DNA of 64,000 nt, taken from Bolinopsis microptera (Eukaryota > Ctenophora > Tentaculata > Lobata > Bolinopsidae). A program made the translations under genes and the position numbers. The notes beneath the pieces are model-generated. The model was not told where the DNA came from and did not search any database. It saw nothing but the letters and a program-made list of their open reading frames with translations. The DNA lies in contig NC_087080.1 of assembly GCF_026151205.1 (NCBI RefSeq), positions 3,389,096 through 3,453,095 on the forward strand, given 5' to 3'. Below, piece by piece: positions 1 through 12,588 of this stretch (position 1 is the stretch's first letter; each line of letters opens with the position of its first letter).

Positions 1-2190
1 TAATTTTGCATATAATAGAAACTTGAAATATTATTATATACTGCATTGGTTAGTTGATAAATATAAAGTTAAACAGGGTTTCTACTTGTGACAATGTAAA
101 TATAATATTTAAAATATCCCTTGGCAATTAGTAACTATAACAATGTTGAAGTTAAACAAAGTTTAGGGTTTCAGTGCAGTGGTTGATATGATTAAACTGA
201 GGAGCTTAATACCAACTTGGTTTCTTAGTGACAAATGAGAAAACCTTTATAATGACGTCGGGCCTCTTAGTGGCTTAATTATTAATGGAAAATTCATGGT
301 TTTGGTACCTTGCACGATCTTCAGTTCTGAGGTGTATGTTTAATGTTAACTAACATTTATCAGATCATCTGTCATGTTTAAATCATTTTAAAAGGTTTTG
401 GCACATTTAACTCGATACGCAAGTGATCTGTCAAGATTCAAGAAAGCAGTACATTTTGTCGTGTTTCTTGAAGCCGTGACGTGCAGTGCCATCATGTAAC
501 ACTAAAGGGAACTTTTCTCTGATCCGTACGTCGTGTCAACCTTCAACACGTTTCTCGGGATGATGATAAAAGGAAACGATTAAATTGTGGGTGTAAGAAT
601 AATGTGATCCAACAATTTGCCTACTCTTAAGACAGAGTGGAATTTACACTACCCTGCTAATAAGGTTATTATCAAATAAGGTATAAGTCATGTGCCGGAA
701 CTTGATGAGACGATTTACACCCGGTCTTATCATCAACTGTATGGAAATTGGAGTTTAAAATGTATCAGAATTTGAAGAATTTGAAAAATGTCAAGAATTT
801 GAAACACTTAGATTGCTGAAAGTTGTGTTTACTTGTTTTGCTTATTAGAGCTGTTTGCGTGGGTAATTTAGAAACACTAAACAGAAAAATGTTATGCAGT
901 GATCCTATCTTGTTGACAGTACTATTAAAATTGTTTACTTATTTGTTTTTATCCTATGTTTTATTTGCGTTTTACTCTGACCATTATTCAAGCTATGGAT
1001 ACCAGCGTAAAATTAATAAAATACTGATATACGTAGTTGAAACTCGAAAATGCATTAAATTATACCAAAAACTAAAACATATAGTGTACACTTCATAAAG
1101 TTACATTAGCAGTAATAATACAACAAATGTATAACTATATGTGTATCGTATTACATTATTAGTAGACAGTTGTAAAGTACATTATCACATAATCTGCACG
1201 TGTGGGCATTACCCGCCATGAATATCTGCATAGTTCCCTAATCCTTACTTTAATAATGTTAGGTTTCCATATTATTCTGCTACAGATAACACCACTGTTA
1301 CACCACATTTAAAATTAGTAGTACAGATCCTAGTGTTAAATGATATATAATGTGTTATTATATAATAGATAATATCTTGCTGAGGTCCACTATTATATAT
1401 CTGATATTATAGAAAGTATATGATATGGGTAAACGACCTGCATAAGCCAGGGAACGGCCCATAGCAGGGTAACCAGGATGGCCCGGTACCCAAAAACCTG
1501 ATTAATTATAGAAAGTGTTATGATGTTTAATTAAATGATGTTAATCGGGCAAATCAAAATCCTCTCCCACTAATCAAATCTCGTATAAATAGCACCAGAT
1601 AGCACTTCACCACGGATGTATAGTATCGATCTCAAATACTATTTTGAGTAATTTGTTGAATTGAGTCAGCCCTATCGGCTATTGCGCACTAAAACACACC
1701 TACTCACTGTTAATGTATATTGTATATTGTATACTGTATGATGTATGAGGAAGGCACTAGGCAGCTAAGTGCTATAAAGAACACTCTATATCCCACTCTG
1801 TTGCAGTAACATTACGTTAATTACCACACGTACAGGATACAACACACATACTGCATACTATTTCAGATATTCACACACCACTACTGCACATTCTATAGTT
1901 GCAATTTCAGATATTCACCATTCCAACCACACACACATCTCAAATCTACACGTGGATGCTTCAGAAACACTCATGATACCCATTATTAATCACAATGTAC
2001 TACATAGCTAGAACGTTTAGTGTGTAATGTGAATATAACCGATTAAAATTGATGGAAGAACAATAACCGGACACATAACACAATTATTGATACAATGATG
2101 ATGATAGATGGCTAATTTAGTCGACACTGTGTTGTATTGTGTTTATTGCAGTCAATGTGGCAGAATGTGGATACCATTCAGCTCTAGTAT
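1..2190. other. AT-rich non-coding stretch
   Basis: I see no gene with codon structure, domain or splice context here. The one longer open frame (823-1098) has no recognisable motif and lies in AT-rich sequence where chance frames are common. Confidence 0.5.
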
Positions 2191-2195
2191 GATGC

Positions 2196-2342
2196 AATGT
2201 GGTAAATGTGGTAAATGTGGTAAATGTGGTAAATAATGAGGTCTGATCATCATCTTCTTACAGCGTTCGATGTCTGTGTGAAGGTAAAATGGTGATATCC
2301 TCTGGATTAATGTGGTAAATGTGGTAAATGTGGTAAATGTGG
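2196..2342. repeat. two short arrays of a 9-bp repeat
   Basis: The 9-mer GTGGTAAAT is tandemly repeated about four times near 2200-2235 and again near 2310-2342. About 75 bp of unrelated sequence separates the arrays. Two separate blooms of the same unit suggest that one array was split, or that a dispersed seed expanded twice. Confidence 0.8.
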
Positions 2343-3085
2343 TTACGTTTTTCTGTCCACTACTTAGTTACCCACCTTAACACTGTCCCGCTCCAAATCT
2401 TTAACAGTATCCCATCAAGTAACGGTGATACAAGACCACGGTCACCGTGTGTACAAGGTTAAATTGTTAAAATTCCTTAATATGGTGGGAGGCATCAAGC
2501 CGCATCATTGACACCCTCAACACGTGATGCCCATATAAAGAGTGCACTCAAAACATTCCAATGACCTCCCGCTCCTGGCCTTTAACCTTCCGGAATGATC
2601 TGTGACGTGTCAGCTTGTGTTAGCCGTTAAGGAGGCCTGGTTGTTCTCCCATTTGCTGTATATAAAACTATTAACATGTATTCTGGGCTAGCAAACGATT
2701 GACTGAGTACTGGTTTACTTGCTGTAATACATTATATAATATGATCGATAGCCTAATATTACTCGATATCTTATATTCTTCATCAAATTAAAAAAACCGC
2801 ACTATGTAATGAAACAACACATTCGCGTATGTAAGCTGTACTGTACATAAGCTCAACACTTGTTTCCCAAGCGTCACGTGGTACCCACGCTTCTTAAGAG
2901 TTGTTTTTAAAACAATAAGTACAACAGTTTGTCTGCTACTATGTGACACAGTCTCCATCCTGATGGTGTGATCTCATCGCCAACAATCCGAGGTCATGAT
3001 TAACGATCATACACTGGATGTTACCCAAATTTTAAATTGAGTGAGTCTTGATTCTTGTCACTATTTAAGAATGTTAGAATTCGCC
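2343..3085. other. non-coding stretch
   Basis: No open frame of interest, no repeat and no RNA gene is recognised in this interval. Confidence 0.45.
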
Positions 3086-3222
3086 GGTTACCGGACAACT
3101 GAACCCAATTTAGATAATTTACACTAACCCTAACTCTAACCCTAACTCTAACCCTAACCCTAACCAACTAAGCTGATTGGTTAGTGGAAACTAGGTTCAA
3201 TCGGGTTCAGTTGTCGGTCACC
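3086..3222. mobile_element. small inverted-repeat element carrying telomere-like repeats
   Basis: The ends form an imperfect terminal inverted repeat: GGTTACCGGACAACTGAACC at 3086-3105 pairs with the reverse complement of 3203-3222, with one mismatch and one indel. The interior at about 3123-3166 is a tract of CCCTAA units with CTCTAA variants. No target-site duplication is evident. It could be a MITE with a simple-repeat core. Confidence 0.6.
3123..3166 (+). repeat. interstitial telomere-like (CCCTAA)n tract
   Basis: About seven units of CCCTAA, with CTCTAA variants, read on the + strand (TTAGGG on the - strand). TTAGGG is the common metazoan telomere repeat. The tract is internal, short and impure, so it is not a chromosome end. 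Confidence 0.8.
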
Positions 3223-4040
3223 CACACCACCTTATATAACTAAATATTTGCCTACAAATTATGCATTGTCTTAAAACACATTACACAGTGTAATACACCC
3301 TGTAAAACCACACCCTTCCCAGTTGGAGACTCTTACTTACTTTGCTTATATTATCCTTTGTAAATACAACTCGTCTGTTCGCTCTCAAATTACACCGTTA
3401 TTTCATAGGAGCTTACATTGAACACAGGAACACACAGCCAATTAATGCGTATTTCACAAAATTACGCGACATTTATGCGGGAAGAATGCAACTGAGGATC
3501 CTGGTTTAGACCGGAACTGTGTGAAACATTTAGGGTATTTATATACTTTTGAATAAAATTAAATCCTGGTATGTATCCTCGTAGTGAGTCCTTACTCCTA
3601 GTGTTCCTAAAGGAAGACTCTCCGGATCTCAGCTTACATATTATGGAGCGTCACAGTGTTGACTTGTTGAGTGATCTTAACTAATAGTTAAGATTTAGTG
3701 TGTTAATTTAGTGTTATTTAGTGTTAATTTAGTGTTAATTTGGTGTTAATGTAGAGAGTATAAATTGCACCCGTACAAATGAGTTACTACCGATATGTAA
3801 ATATATTGAGGACTACAAACCGAGGGGACTTGAACTCGTTAGTAGACTGATGTTCTGTGTATTATACACAAAGTGTTTCTAATGTTCACCAGCGCAGGCT
3901 AGCGTGACACTTTCTCAGCTGAGAGTGTGTATTTAGTTGATACTTTCAGCAAAATAACTGTATATATATATGTAATACTAGAAGTACTAACCTGTAATGT
4001 GCACACAGTGTACGCCCTGTATAATATGGTATCATGATTT

Positions 4041-4151
4041 CCTGATGAAGTAGCAAGCTAATGTATAGTACGGAATATGTATCTCTATAATTGTACCTGA
4101 TGAAGTAGCAAGCTAATGTATAGTACGGAATATGTATCTCTATAATTGTAC
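4041..4151. repeat. 55-bp tandem duplication
   Basis: A 55-bp segment starting CCTGATGAAGTAGCAAGC is repeated once, essentially identical, at 4041-4095 and 4096-4150. The lack of divergence points to a recent duplication. No coding role is seen. Confidence 0.9.
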
Positions 4152-7100
4152 CACAAACCGCGCCTGCACCACCAATTAAAACCAAGTCAGTGTCAGCTAC
4201 TTTTTCACAGAGTCTCTTGCGGTTTTTACTTGCTGTATTAAAGACTGGCGTGTAATATCTGTTGGATAATATCTCATGAAACGTCATACTGCGGTGTGAT
4301 GAGTATAGTAGATACTGCTTTACTATCTATCGTATTATATAATATACTTAAATGTGTATTTTATGGTATTACTATTAATCAATCTAACGAAACAAACGTG
4401 TTACTATTTAAAGCTCTAGTGTCACACGAGGGTGTGCACAGTTAAAGTGTCAAACTTAGCAACGAGGAGGTTACACATAAGCTCTACAAGTATCCTATTT
4501 TTAGCGCAATTAGTGTTAAACTCGAAGTTTTGTGTGTAGAATTTTAAAGAATCGACATCATATGTATCTGGTAATGCGTTATGTTTGTCAGCTAACTTTC
4601 CAGATGTTTAAAAATTATAAACTGTAATATGAAACGTATTCCTATACTTCCTAACAAACATGAAATAACCATTGAATCCGAAAAATACATAGTTTAAGTT
4701 TATGCTTTAATCACAATAACGAACACGGCCGCGAAAAGACGGCTACTGAAATCTCAAAATTTTTATTACACTATTTTTAGTAAGTGATTCACAAAATTAA
4801 CCGAATTTTCATATCTGAACAAATCACTCTGGACAATTAAAATGTTCGTTAATACGACAATAGTAAGTACAAACCTGCGTAATCTATCTCCAGGTGCACA
4901 CATCCTCATTACTCTCTACGTCAAATGGGCGTGGTTGTGGATATTTGTTAGGGCTGCGCTCACTGTACAATAAGTGCACTATTTAAAGTGTACTATCTAA
5001 ATTAATTAAGGTTTTACCACGTGAGTTTAATTAAGATGTACTTCTCAAGTCTCAAGTCAGTAAAAAGAGCTGAACAACATATTTGTGGTTGCTGTAAAAT
5101 GTTTGATCAGCAAAATCTCAACAAACTGCCATAAACTACAGCCAGATTGAAACCAGATTAGTGAATGTGTAGTATTAGGCAGTGCACCAGTAATAAGTTC
5201 TTAATAACCAGAATTAAATGAAGTAACTTTTTACTTTTACACTATTTTGCATTCGAACTTATAGGGTGATATTACCTTACTATCGCCTTCAGGAACACCT
5301 ACTTTTTACAACATAACAGTAAGGCGCTTATTCTTGGCTATGTTAAAAGAGCGATTTTCCAGAATTGCACACGCACGTACGTTCGCACTAGCTAGCTCTA
5401 GCTTAGCTCTAGCTTAGCTTGCGTCGCGCGCGTACTTTAATCGAAGCGCATGCGCGCATTAGGCATAAAGCATTTTAATGGCAGGAAGGCATTATTATAT
5501 CTCGATATCATCTGCTACAATACAGTATACACTGTCATCTACTTCCAGATTGTTTTGAACAAAGAACAATTAAGGTAGTCGGTCCTATGTTTAGCTTCTT
5601 GAATAACTGTGTTCCTAGCAACAATTGAGACGATCAACTTCTGCTGACTTTGGCTACACGTTGTATTGGTGACAGCCCTACTTGCTAATAAGAAATTAGA
5701 GACAGTTAAACTGAAAGTGAGCACCACGACCCTTTTTCTGATTATCGCTTGATATACCGATCCTGCAAGAGTTACAGTTTGTGAAACGAACAAAGATTTT
5801 GTATTATCATCTTTACCATTCCCTGGCCCTGTGGCTACTGAAATTCCACTAAGTCTAAAGATCCGTGCCTCTGCTAATAATATTACATATATTCACAACC
5901 TTTGCCTTAAATTAAGGGTAGAAAAAACCTGATATGAATCCTATCTACACTAGACTGTATGTTGTCTGTACACATTCTTAAGGCATGCCTAAAGCGACCA
6001 AAACCTGTCTTACGTATTTTTGGAACAATCCCCTGGGTAATATTACTATTAGTCGTTTAAGTCAAATAATTCGGGTATTTACTAGACTAATTGAAGGTAC
6101 TAGATATGTAAGTTAGCTGTATGTACAGGTCAATTATCTATAGCTTATTATAACGGCACGGCCGCTATACAACAGCTTAAGTGGCTTGCACAAAAGCTTA
6201 AATTGATGTAATGGCACATGTCATTGTATCGCATTTCTAATAGCAATGAACAATTCTCAAACTGAGCTTGACTGACCGCAGTTCCTATGACAATGTAATA
6301 TTATGATGCATTGTTGTCGACAATTATAACTTGCATTGTACAATTTAAACTTTTATATCAAATAGTTGGAGAAATGTTTCCAAACACGTCTCAAATTTTT
6401 CAACCTTGGACTATAGAAGCGCCGTACATTTTAAGAAAATTAGGTAACAACAGCTATTCGCATGGTCGGTTGATGTTGCTACCTTAACTTCTATTATTGC
6501 AACAATATGCCGACTCCACCATAATACTGAGATGTATTTAATACTGTATTACATAAAACAAATGCACAAAAATGTAATATCCTCATTCCTATTATAAGGA
6601 CAAATTAAATGGGACATTAGCATTAAATACTGACGACTTGATGGCATGCCTAATGCCGCATGAAGCCTGCCGTGCCAAGCTTAAGCAGTACAGTTTAAAA
6701 CCGTGTAAGATACAATTGGCGATAAAACCTGTTATAACTGTCCTTTGTCAGTTTAATTCGATGATAAACATTATCCCTATTCCCTAGAAGTAGAAGTAGG
6801 ATGATGTTAGTGGAGATTGGAGATGAGGACAATAAGAAAAATTTCAAATTGTGCAGTCAGATGTACATGTGGTTACGCCTGTTCGGCGGATAGTCAAATG
6901 GGTGAGTTCATTGTTACAACAATTCGCAATTACCGTTTCATTATTATTTAACAAAAGTCTTTAGTTTAACTCTGATGGTTGCTCATTTGTCATGTCATGC
7001 CGAACTACTCTTCGAATAATTGGCCGAATAATTGGTCGAATAACTTGTTTAAACCTGAGATTGTTAAATTTCAAAATGAACTACACCTAAAAGTAATAAA

Positions 7101-7270
7101 CGACATGATCTTTGGAAACCTTAACCTCTTGTTAAACTAATCCAGTTTACAAAATTCAACCAGTTATTCAACTAGTCGGGCGGCATTAGCCATTGTGCAT
7201 TGTGATCGTGATATGATAAGATATTTTACATTGTCTAGTCCATAGTTCCTCCTTGTGCAGCGCATGCGTG
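4152..7270. other. non-coding stretch with a CTAGCTTAG-rich spot
   Basis: No gene is recognised. Around 5385-5460 there is a locally GC-rich patch with CTAGCT/TAGCTCTAGCT repeats followed by alternating GCGC runs. The rest is ordinary AT-rich sequence. Confidence 0.45.
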
Positions 7271-7282
7271 AATGCGTGATGC

Positions 7283-7387
7283 CTGCACAAGGCACAGGAG
7301 GGCCAAAGTGCAAAGAAACTGCTGCTTACTGCTGCTCTCTGCTGCTAACTTCTTTGCACTTTGGCCCTCCTGTGCCTTGTGCTGCAG
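7283..7387. mobile_element. snap-back MITE with 9-bp target duplication
   Basis: This 105-bp fold-back has arms of about 35 bp (7283-7316 against 7350-7387). The right arm carries a 3-bp insertion, and the loop is rich in CTGCTG. It is flanked by the perfect 9-bp direct repeat GCGTGATGC (7274-7282 and 7388-7396), as expected of a target-site duplication. The arm sequence AAAGTGCAAAGAAACTG recurs in the fold-back at 19607. The superfamily is uncertain; a 9-bp duplication would suit a MULE. Confidence 0.8.
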
Positions 7388-7752
7388 GCGTGATGCCGTG
7401 ATAAGCCCGGCTCTTGAATGAGACAAATTTTTGCTCCGTTTTCTCAAAATGTTCATTTGCTCCAGTGCTCAAAGTTAACTATTCTATCCTAGCAATCTGA
7501 ATTTATCTGCAACCTTTGTTTAATAATGCTGCATAAAATTCTATAATAATCATTATTAATATGTCCAAGTGTCGACTGCTCGCTGCTTCTTATTGAATGT
7601 CAATTATGTCTAACAGTAAATACGAAGTCAATTCTAGACGGCATACGACACGTACGAATGAATTAATCCAAGAATTTGCGCATTGTTTGATCAATTTGTG
7701 GCCTGGGATAAAATTATTTCCACCGGAATCTGGTAGAACACTGTTTTACAAT

Positions 7753-7922
7753 GTTTTACACTACACTTTTGCCTTTTTTTATGTATGGTGTAGTAAATAG
7801 CCTTTTACACTTTTTAACGCCTTTTAGGCTATTTTAGGCTACTTTACACTACACTTTTTTACACTTTTTTACACTACACACTTCCCTTTTCTCATGTATG
7901 GTGTAAAAAAAGTGTAGTGTAC
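7753..7922. repeat. fold-back repeat with TACACTACAC arms
   Basis: TTTTACACTACACTTTT near 7754-7770 is the inverse of AAAAAAGTGTAGTGTA near 7906-7921. The interior repeats the same words (ATGTATGGTGTA, TTTTTACAC). It resembles a decayed MITE. No clear target duplication is seen. Confidence 0.6.
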
Positions 7923-8726
7923 CACCCCCGGCCCCCCATCGTGATTTCGCTCAACTCTCAATTTGAAATCGAAACGGAAATCGAAATGAAAAACTTGACT
8001 TTCTCCCCAAATTGGGGCAGCTATTAACTAGGTTATTGTAATCTGGTGGATTCGTGTAGTGTTATAGAGTCTCATGATTTGATAGTTCAGAATTAATTTC
8101 AGAATATGAGTATGACGTAGAAATGTCGATACGTTATTCAGCTATTTATTTCCATTACAATCTGTCTTCACTGAGTATATTCAGAAACAATCAGAAATTT
8201 GAATGAAAGAACTAGGTTATTGTAATTGATGCAGGGCTCTGACATTTTTGACTAGGCATTTTAAAGTGATGAAGATGAGTTACACTTGGTATTACAATGT
8301 TACAGTATTACAATGAGAGGTATGATCTGTCATTATTTGAATCAATAGGTCATGGCATTTTGATGTCATGCTAAATGTTTCAATTTAATTGACGCTTTGA
8401 TGTTAATTTAATTTCTGAATTGATAGCTTGATTCGAGATTGATTGCTAAATATGCAATGTCTTTGCACGTGATACTGATGGTCAAATATCCAGGTCGAGT
8501 GTTAGAGTATACTTATTATCATTGGTCATTGGTCACATTTTATTATGTCGGTAATTACATTGTACGAGAAATAGAATTCTTGTTTTGTCGAAGCTGGTTT
8601 TTTTTGCTGATTAACGTACAGACCGTAGTTTCTATAGTGTCACATATTGGGAGTTGTGGCATGATGTTATAAATATTTTGATTTCGCGTTATTTAATTGT
8701 TATTTTCACTAACCAAATTATTTCTA
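7923..8726. other. upstream region of the TRP-like channel, probable 5' UTR intron
   Basis: Non-coding AT-rich sequence precedes the channel gene. It ends in a plausible 3' splice site, TTATTTCTAG at 8717-8726, 20 bases before the start codon. A 5' UTR intron is therefore likely. No TATA-type promoter is assigned. Confidence 0.45.
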
Positions 8727-8745
8727 GCTTTATTTTAAGGTTGAA

Positions 8746-10914
8746 ATGAATTTTGTTGCGGTTCACTCTGCACACAAGAAAGTATCGACGAACGGGGGTC
8801 CGAAACGCAATTTAGAGTTGGTGAGTGCCACTCCCCAGTTTAACTCAAAAGTGCGACTTAGATATCCATCTGACGAAAATGATGAAAACGATGATCATTT
8901 TACCAAGCATATGATAAGTTTTGCTAAAAAAGCTGAACATGATCATGAAGTTTTGAATAAACTTCTAGGTTCTAAGCCTAATTTGCAGCTTTTGATCGAG
9001 GGGAAGGGAGTTAGATTGGATTTTTTAAAGGACCCAATAGGATGGATAAACAATTACAATGCTCACACGAAAAGGTTCTCTGAGGATTCCCACTATCTAG
9101 GATATGTGGTGGGCTTGCTGGAGATAATCGTCAATAGTTCTCCATACGGAGAAGACAGAAATAACATCTACTCCCCCATACTCCTGCTCCAGAAGATGGT
9201 CTCAGTGAAGGCCCTGAAAGCGCGTAGAGATCCCATGAGGACTGCACTGAAACTGCAATATCACCTTCTAGAATACGCTCAGATGGAGAACGATAAAAAC
9301 TGTCTTTACGACAGGAAAATGGAAATGCTGGAGCAAATACCCAGGGACTTTGCTATAAAGCTCATCGAAGTCTGTGTAACACCCCTAGAGGTTTCCAAAC
9401 TGATGAGCTTAAACGACGAAACCATGTTCATTGATGTGTTGAAATCAAAGAACAAGGGACTCGTTGCTTCTAAAATGTACCAGAAAGTTGTCTGGCAAAG
9501 ATTCTGGAGGTCAGAAGTTTGGTCAGAAAAAACAGGAGGAAAATTCACCAAGACATTTAACGGCTTAGGAAGAGCGATGGAGTTTTTCTTTTGGAACATT
9601 TTTTATCTGCCACTAGTTCTCTTCTCAAAATTCTCCAGCTGGGCAGAAAAAAGAATAAAAACAGTGGAAATTGTTTTCTTTTCTCCCTTCAGTTCCTACC
9701 TAGCAGATATACTCAACTACACGATCCTCTTCGGTCTGTTGCTAACCGTTATCGTTACCACAATCCCTGACCCTAAACCAGTGCACCTTCTTATCTTCCA
9801 GCTGCAATCAGGAAACATTACAGCTTCTAACAGCTCCCATTTCAAAGTGGAAGATGATGGAAGTATCCTGGTGAAACTGCCGTCCCCATCCACACCCGGG
9901 TCCGAGTGGTGCTTGTGGGTATGCATTGTTGCCAGGATCCTCACAGAGTGGTACCAAGCATATCATAAAAAGGGTACCATGGCTAAATCCAAGCTGAAAC
10001 AATACTTTAACAGTTTCTCAAACCTGAACGATATAGTTTTGACATTACTGCTCCTAACGGGGATGATCTGCAAGCTTCAAGCATCCATCTCTTCTAAAGT
10101 ATCTGGTCTTTATCATCGTATTGACCACGACCGGATGGTTGCACGAGGGTTGATGCTTACGATTTACTTCTACTGCACTGCAGCTGTGGTTTCCTTGGTT
10201 CACCTCCTGCAGTTCTCCACAATCCATGTTCCTGGTCTTGGGCCCTTGCTTCGAGCCATAAGGGAAATGTTTGCGGAAATCTCACGAGTCATGTTCCTAT
10301 TTGGGTTCTTTTTGATCGGATTCACAGTTCCGATGCTAAGCATCTCGTCTTGTTACCGGATAGTTAATGAGATTGACGGAAGTGATGATAAAGATGGTTT
10401 CTTCTCTTTTCAATCTTTCAGCAGCACAGTAATCTCCCTTGTATGGAACTTGTTTGGAGGCTTATACAATATCCGGAAAGAGAACCTCTACAACTCTCTA
10501 GATAGCGCCATGTCCGTATGTGTGGGCTTTCTCCTCGTTATTTACGAGGTTCTGCTGGGGATAATGTGCATGAACCTGCTCATTGCTATCATGTGTGGTG
10601 CTTACTCCAGAGTAAACGAGGGCAAGTTCGCAAGCTGGAGGTACTCTCAGTTTGAGTCCATCATGGAGTATAATTCCGTCACCAACGTGGAGGGGCACGG
10701 CATGCCCTTCCTGTTTCCATTCAACATTCCGTATATTGTTTTCAATCTTATCACTAAACCCTGCAAGAATCCATTGCTGCTTAGGAACAAAACCCTGAAG
10801 AAGGGAAAGGATAACCTGTTCGCGAGATATCTCTGTCAAACCAGACACATAGACTTTGATGACGAGAAAAGTATGGGAACGGATGATCTTATGACACATA
10901 TGGCGGGCCATTAA
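8746..10914 (+). CDS. TRP-superfamily cation channel, single coding exon
   Basis: This 722-residue protein is most likely a six-helix cation channel subunit of the TRP superfamily, acting in a membrane as a tetramer. The N-terminal ~300 residues are cytosolic and helical, without recognisable ankyrin repeats. Hydrophobic segments follow: S1 about 318-341, S2 about 388-403 (ending in TEWYQ), S3 about 426-443 (NLNDIVLTLLLL), S4 about 468-490, S5 about 514-532, a pore-loop stretch near 561-575 (VWNLFGGLY), and S6 about 590-616, which contains the TRP-typical NLLIAIM. After S6, residues about 627-640 (FASWRYSQFES) sit where a TRP box lies. The order and the S2-S3 and S6 wording best fit TRPC or TRPM-like members, but I cannot assign a subfamily. 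The reading frame is uninterrupted, an AG splice acceptor lies just upstream, and AATAAA occurs at 10992. A 2.2-kb intronless coding region could mean a retrocopy or an intron-poor family. Confidence 0.85.
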   Translation: MNFVAVHSAHKKVSTNGGPKRNLELVSATPQFNSKVRLRYPSDENDENDDHFTKHMISFAKKAEHDHEVLNKLLGSKPNLQLLIEGKGVRLDFLKDPIGWINNYNAHTKRFSEDSHYLGYVVGLLEIIVNSSPYGEDRNNIYSPILLLQKMVSVKALKARRDPMRTALKLQYHLLEYAQMENDKNCLYDRKMEMLEQIPRDFAIKLIEVCVTPLEVSKLMSLNDETMFIDVLKSKNKGLVASKMYQKVVWQRFWRSEVWSEKTGGKFTKTFNGLGRAMEFFFWNIFYLPLVLFSKFSSWAEKRIKTVEIVFFSPFSSYLADILNYTILFGLLLTVIVTTIPDPKPVHLLIFQLQSGNITASNSSHFKVEDDGSILVKLPSPSTPGSEWCLWVCIVARILTEWYQAYHKKGTMAKSKLKQYFNSFSNLNDIVLTLLLLTGMICKLQASISSKVSGLYHRIDHDRMVARGLMLTIYFYCTAAVVSLVHLLQFSTIHVPGLGPLLRAIREMFAEISRVMFLFGFFLIGFTVPMLSISSCYRIVNEIDGSDDKDGFFSFQSFSSTVISLVWNLFGGLYNIRKENLYNSLDSAMSVCVGFLLVIYEVLLGIMCMNLLIAIMCGAYSRVNEGKFASWRYSQFESIMEYNSVTNVEGHGMPFLFPFNIPYIVFNLITKPCKNPLLLRNKTLKKGKDNLFARYLCQTRHIDFDDEKSMGTDDLMTHMAGH

Positions 10915-10991
10915 CGATCCCGTGGACCTACCGTGATCCAATATATATGACAGATAAGCGTTTGTGGTGAAATTAAATTTTTAGAATGATT

Positions 10992-11001
10992 AATAAATAA
11001 A
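10992..11001 (+). promoter_or_regulatory. polyadenylation signal of the TRP-like gene
   Basis: Two overlapping AATAAA hexamers (10992-10997 and 10996-11001) lie about 80 bases after the channel stop codon, a plausible distance for 3' end formation. Confidence 0.6.
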
Positions 11002-11009
11002 TGATTTAC

Positions 11010-12588
11010 TTTCCTGTTAATTTACGTTACTTGTGTCAACTTCTCTTGGAAACCCTTTTCCTATTTTATATAATTTTATTGATCTTCATGCTGTACACCG
11101 CGCATTTTACACCGTGTCACTTTTGCTCCGGGTGTATGTTATTGTTAGTGTTAAAAACTATACATTTTGTCAGTATCTCATTTATGTTCATTCATAAAGT
11201 TTGCTTCTGCTGCCACTATGCTTGTTTTTATTTAAAGATGTAATTTTGTTTACTAAAAATGTATGTCAATAATATCATTTTCGAGAAGCACGATGAATTC
11301 TTTTTCTATAGTATCAGTTATGACAGGATTTATTGGTTTACCTTTTAAGTTTCCCCTCAAATAATGATCTCTATTTTTTTGGTCAATCAATATTCAATTC
11401 CTATCTTAAAATTAAGATTGAAAAAGATTTTATACTGAACCCCCACCAGAATTATCCAAAATTGTGGGTTAAATCAAACAAAATCTTTAAGTGAAAATAA
11501 TAAGTTTAGAAGTTTTAAATAGAATCAACAATAACCAGTCGATTTAACGCCTAGAAGCATTAGAATTTGATCCTCAATCCACTATCCACTATCCAGCACT
11601 CTAACATACGTATCCGTATCCGACCCAGCTGAGTTTCCAAAATCCCTCGTTCGCTTCCTTGGCTTCAACCCCCTCGTCAGTATACACTGTAAACTGAACG
11701 TGTTAATGATTTAATTGATTTAATACTATAATAGCAGGCGACAAGTCTGACTGCACTGAGAATTATGCCGTCCTGAGAACAAAAGTTTTCAAGAAATTGT
11801 AATTATCTGGCGTGGATCACGAGAGAGTTAAGATTATTCTAGTCGGCCGGGGAGGGATTCTAAATTACAATAGTGATTTAAAGTGAGTTTGGAGTAGACG
11901 GAACGAATATTCAATCGTGCAGTTGCCCTAAATTAATATCATAATATGTGCCTGGCACATGCCATCGTCAGTAGGGTGTCTTCAAACAAATTTAACTCGA
12001 ATAATTAAATTCTTAGTTGAGCGAGACTCGCATTTGTACCCTGATTAATCGCAATTCAAATATTTTAAAGGTGGTGAAATTAATTCGTTTCAACCAAGTA
12101 CCTATGTCAATTATTGCCATTGTATAAAATTTGTTGTTTTGTTTTAAAAACACAATTGAATTTGATGGGCTTATCAGTTTGAATGACCAAAAATTTTAAA
12201 ATATTTGATCATGTCACCGTTGTCACGGAAGCCGACAAGATCTTTTGCCAGGTATTGTTTTTAAAAGTATTAAACGGTTCAAAAGTCAAATTACAATGGT
12301 TATGTCCGACCTAATTTAAAAAGTATTTCTACTCAAAGTCAAAAAGGATTTTTACAAGAAAATTATAATAAAATTAAAAACACCATACGTAATGAACAAA
12401 GAAATATCTACAAAAAACCGTTTGATTGAGATGTAAAATACATTAAACAACTAAATTCCTCTAAAAGTGTAGCGAGTGCTTATAGTTATGCTATGCAACA
12501 CTGACATTCATAGGAGTTCGTTTAGAGGATGCTTCATGGAAAATTTGGATTTTTATGGGCTTTAAATTCTGATAAATTTAGGTGCATT
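11010..12588. other. non-coding stretch
   Basis: AT-rich sequence with no recognised gene or element. A short frame at 11001-11243 is hydrophobic but lies in the 3' flank of the channel gene and shows no other coding sign. Confidence 0.45.

Noticed and set aside
3123..3166. Chromosome end
   Set aside because: The telomere-like tract is short, impure and internal to an inverted-repeat element with normal sequence on both sides.
3820..3850. tRNA T-arm-like GGGGACTTGAACTCG
   Set aside because: The T stem does not pair and no acceptor or anticodon stem is found on either strand.
4041..4150. CTGATGAAG duplicated, reminiscent of a hammerhead core in a tandem satellite
   Set aside because: No GAAA box or stem II/III partners at the right distance.
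9306..10941. Minus-strand frames opposite the TRP-like gene
   Set aside because: Antisense shadows of a well supported coding region with no motif of their own.
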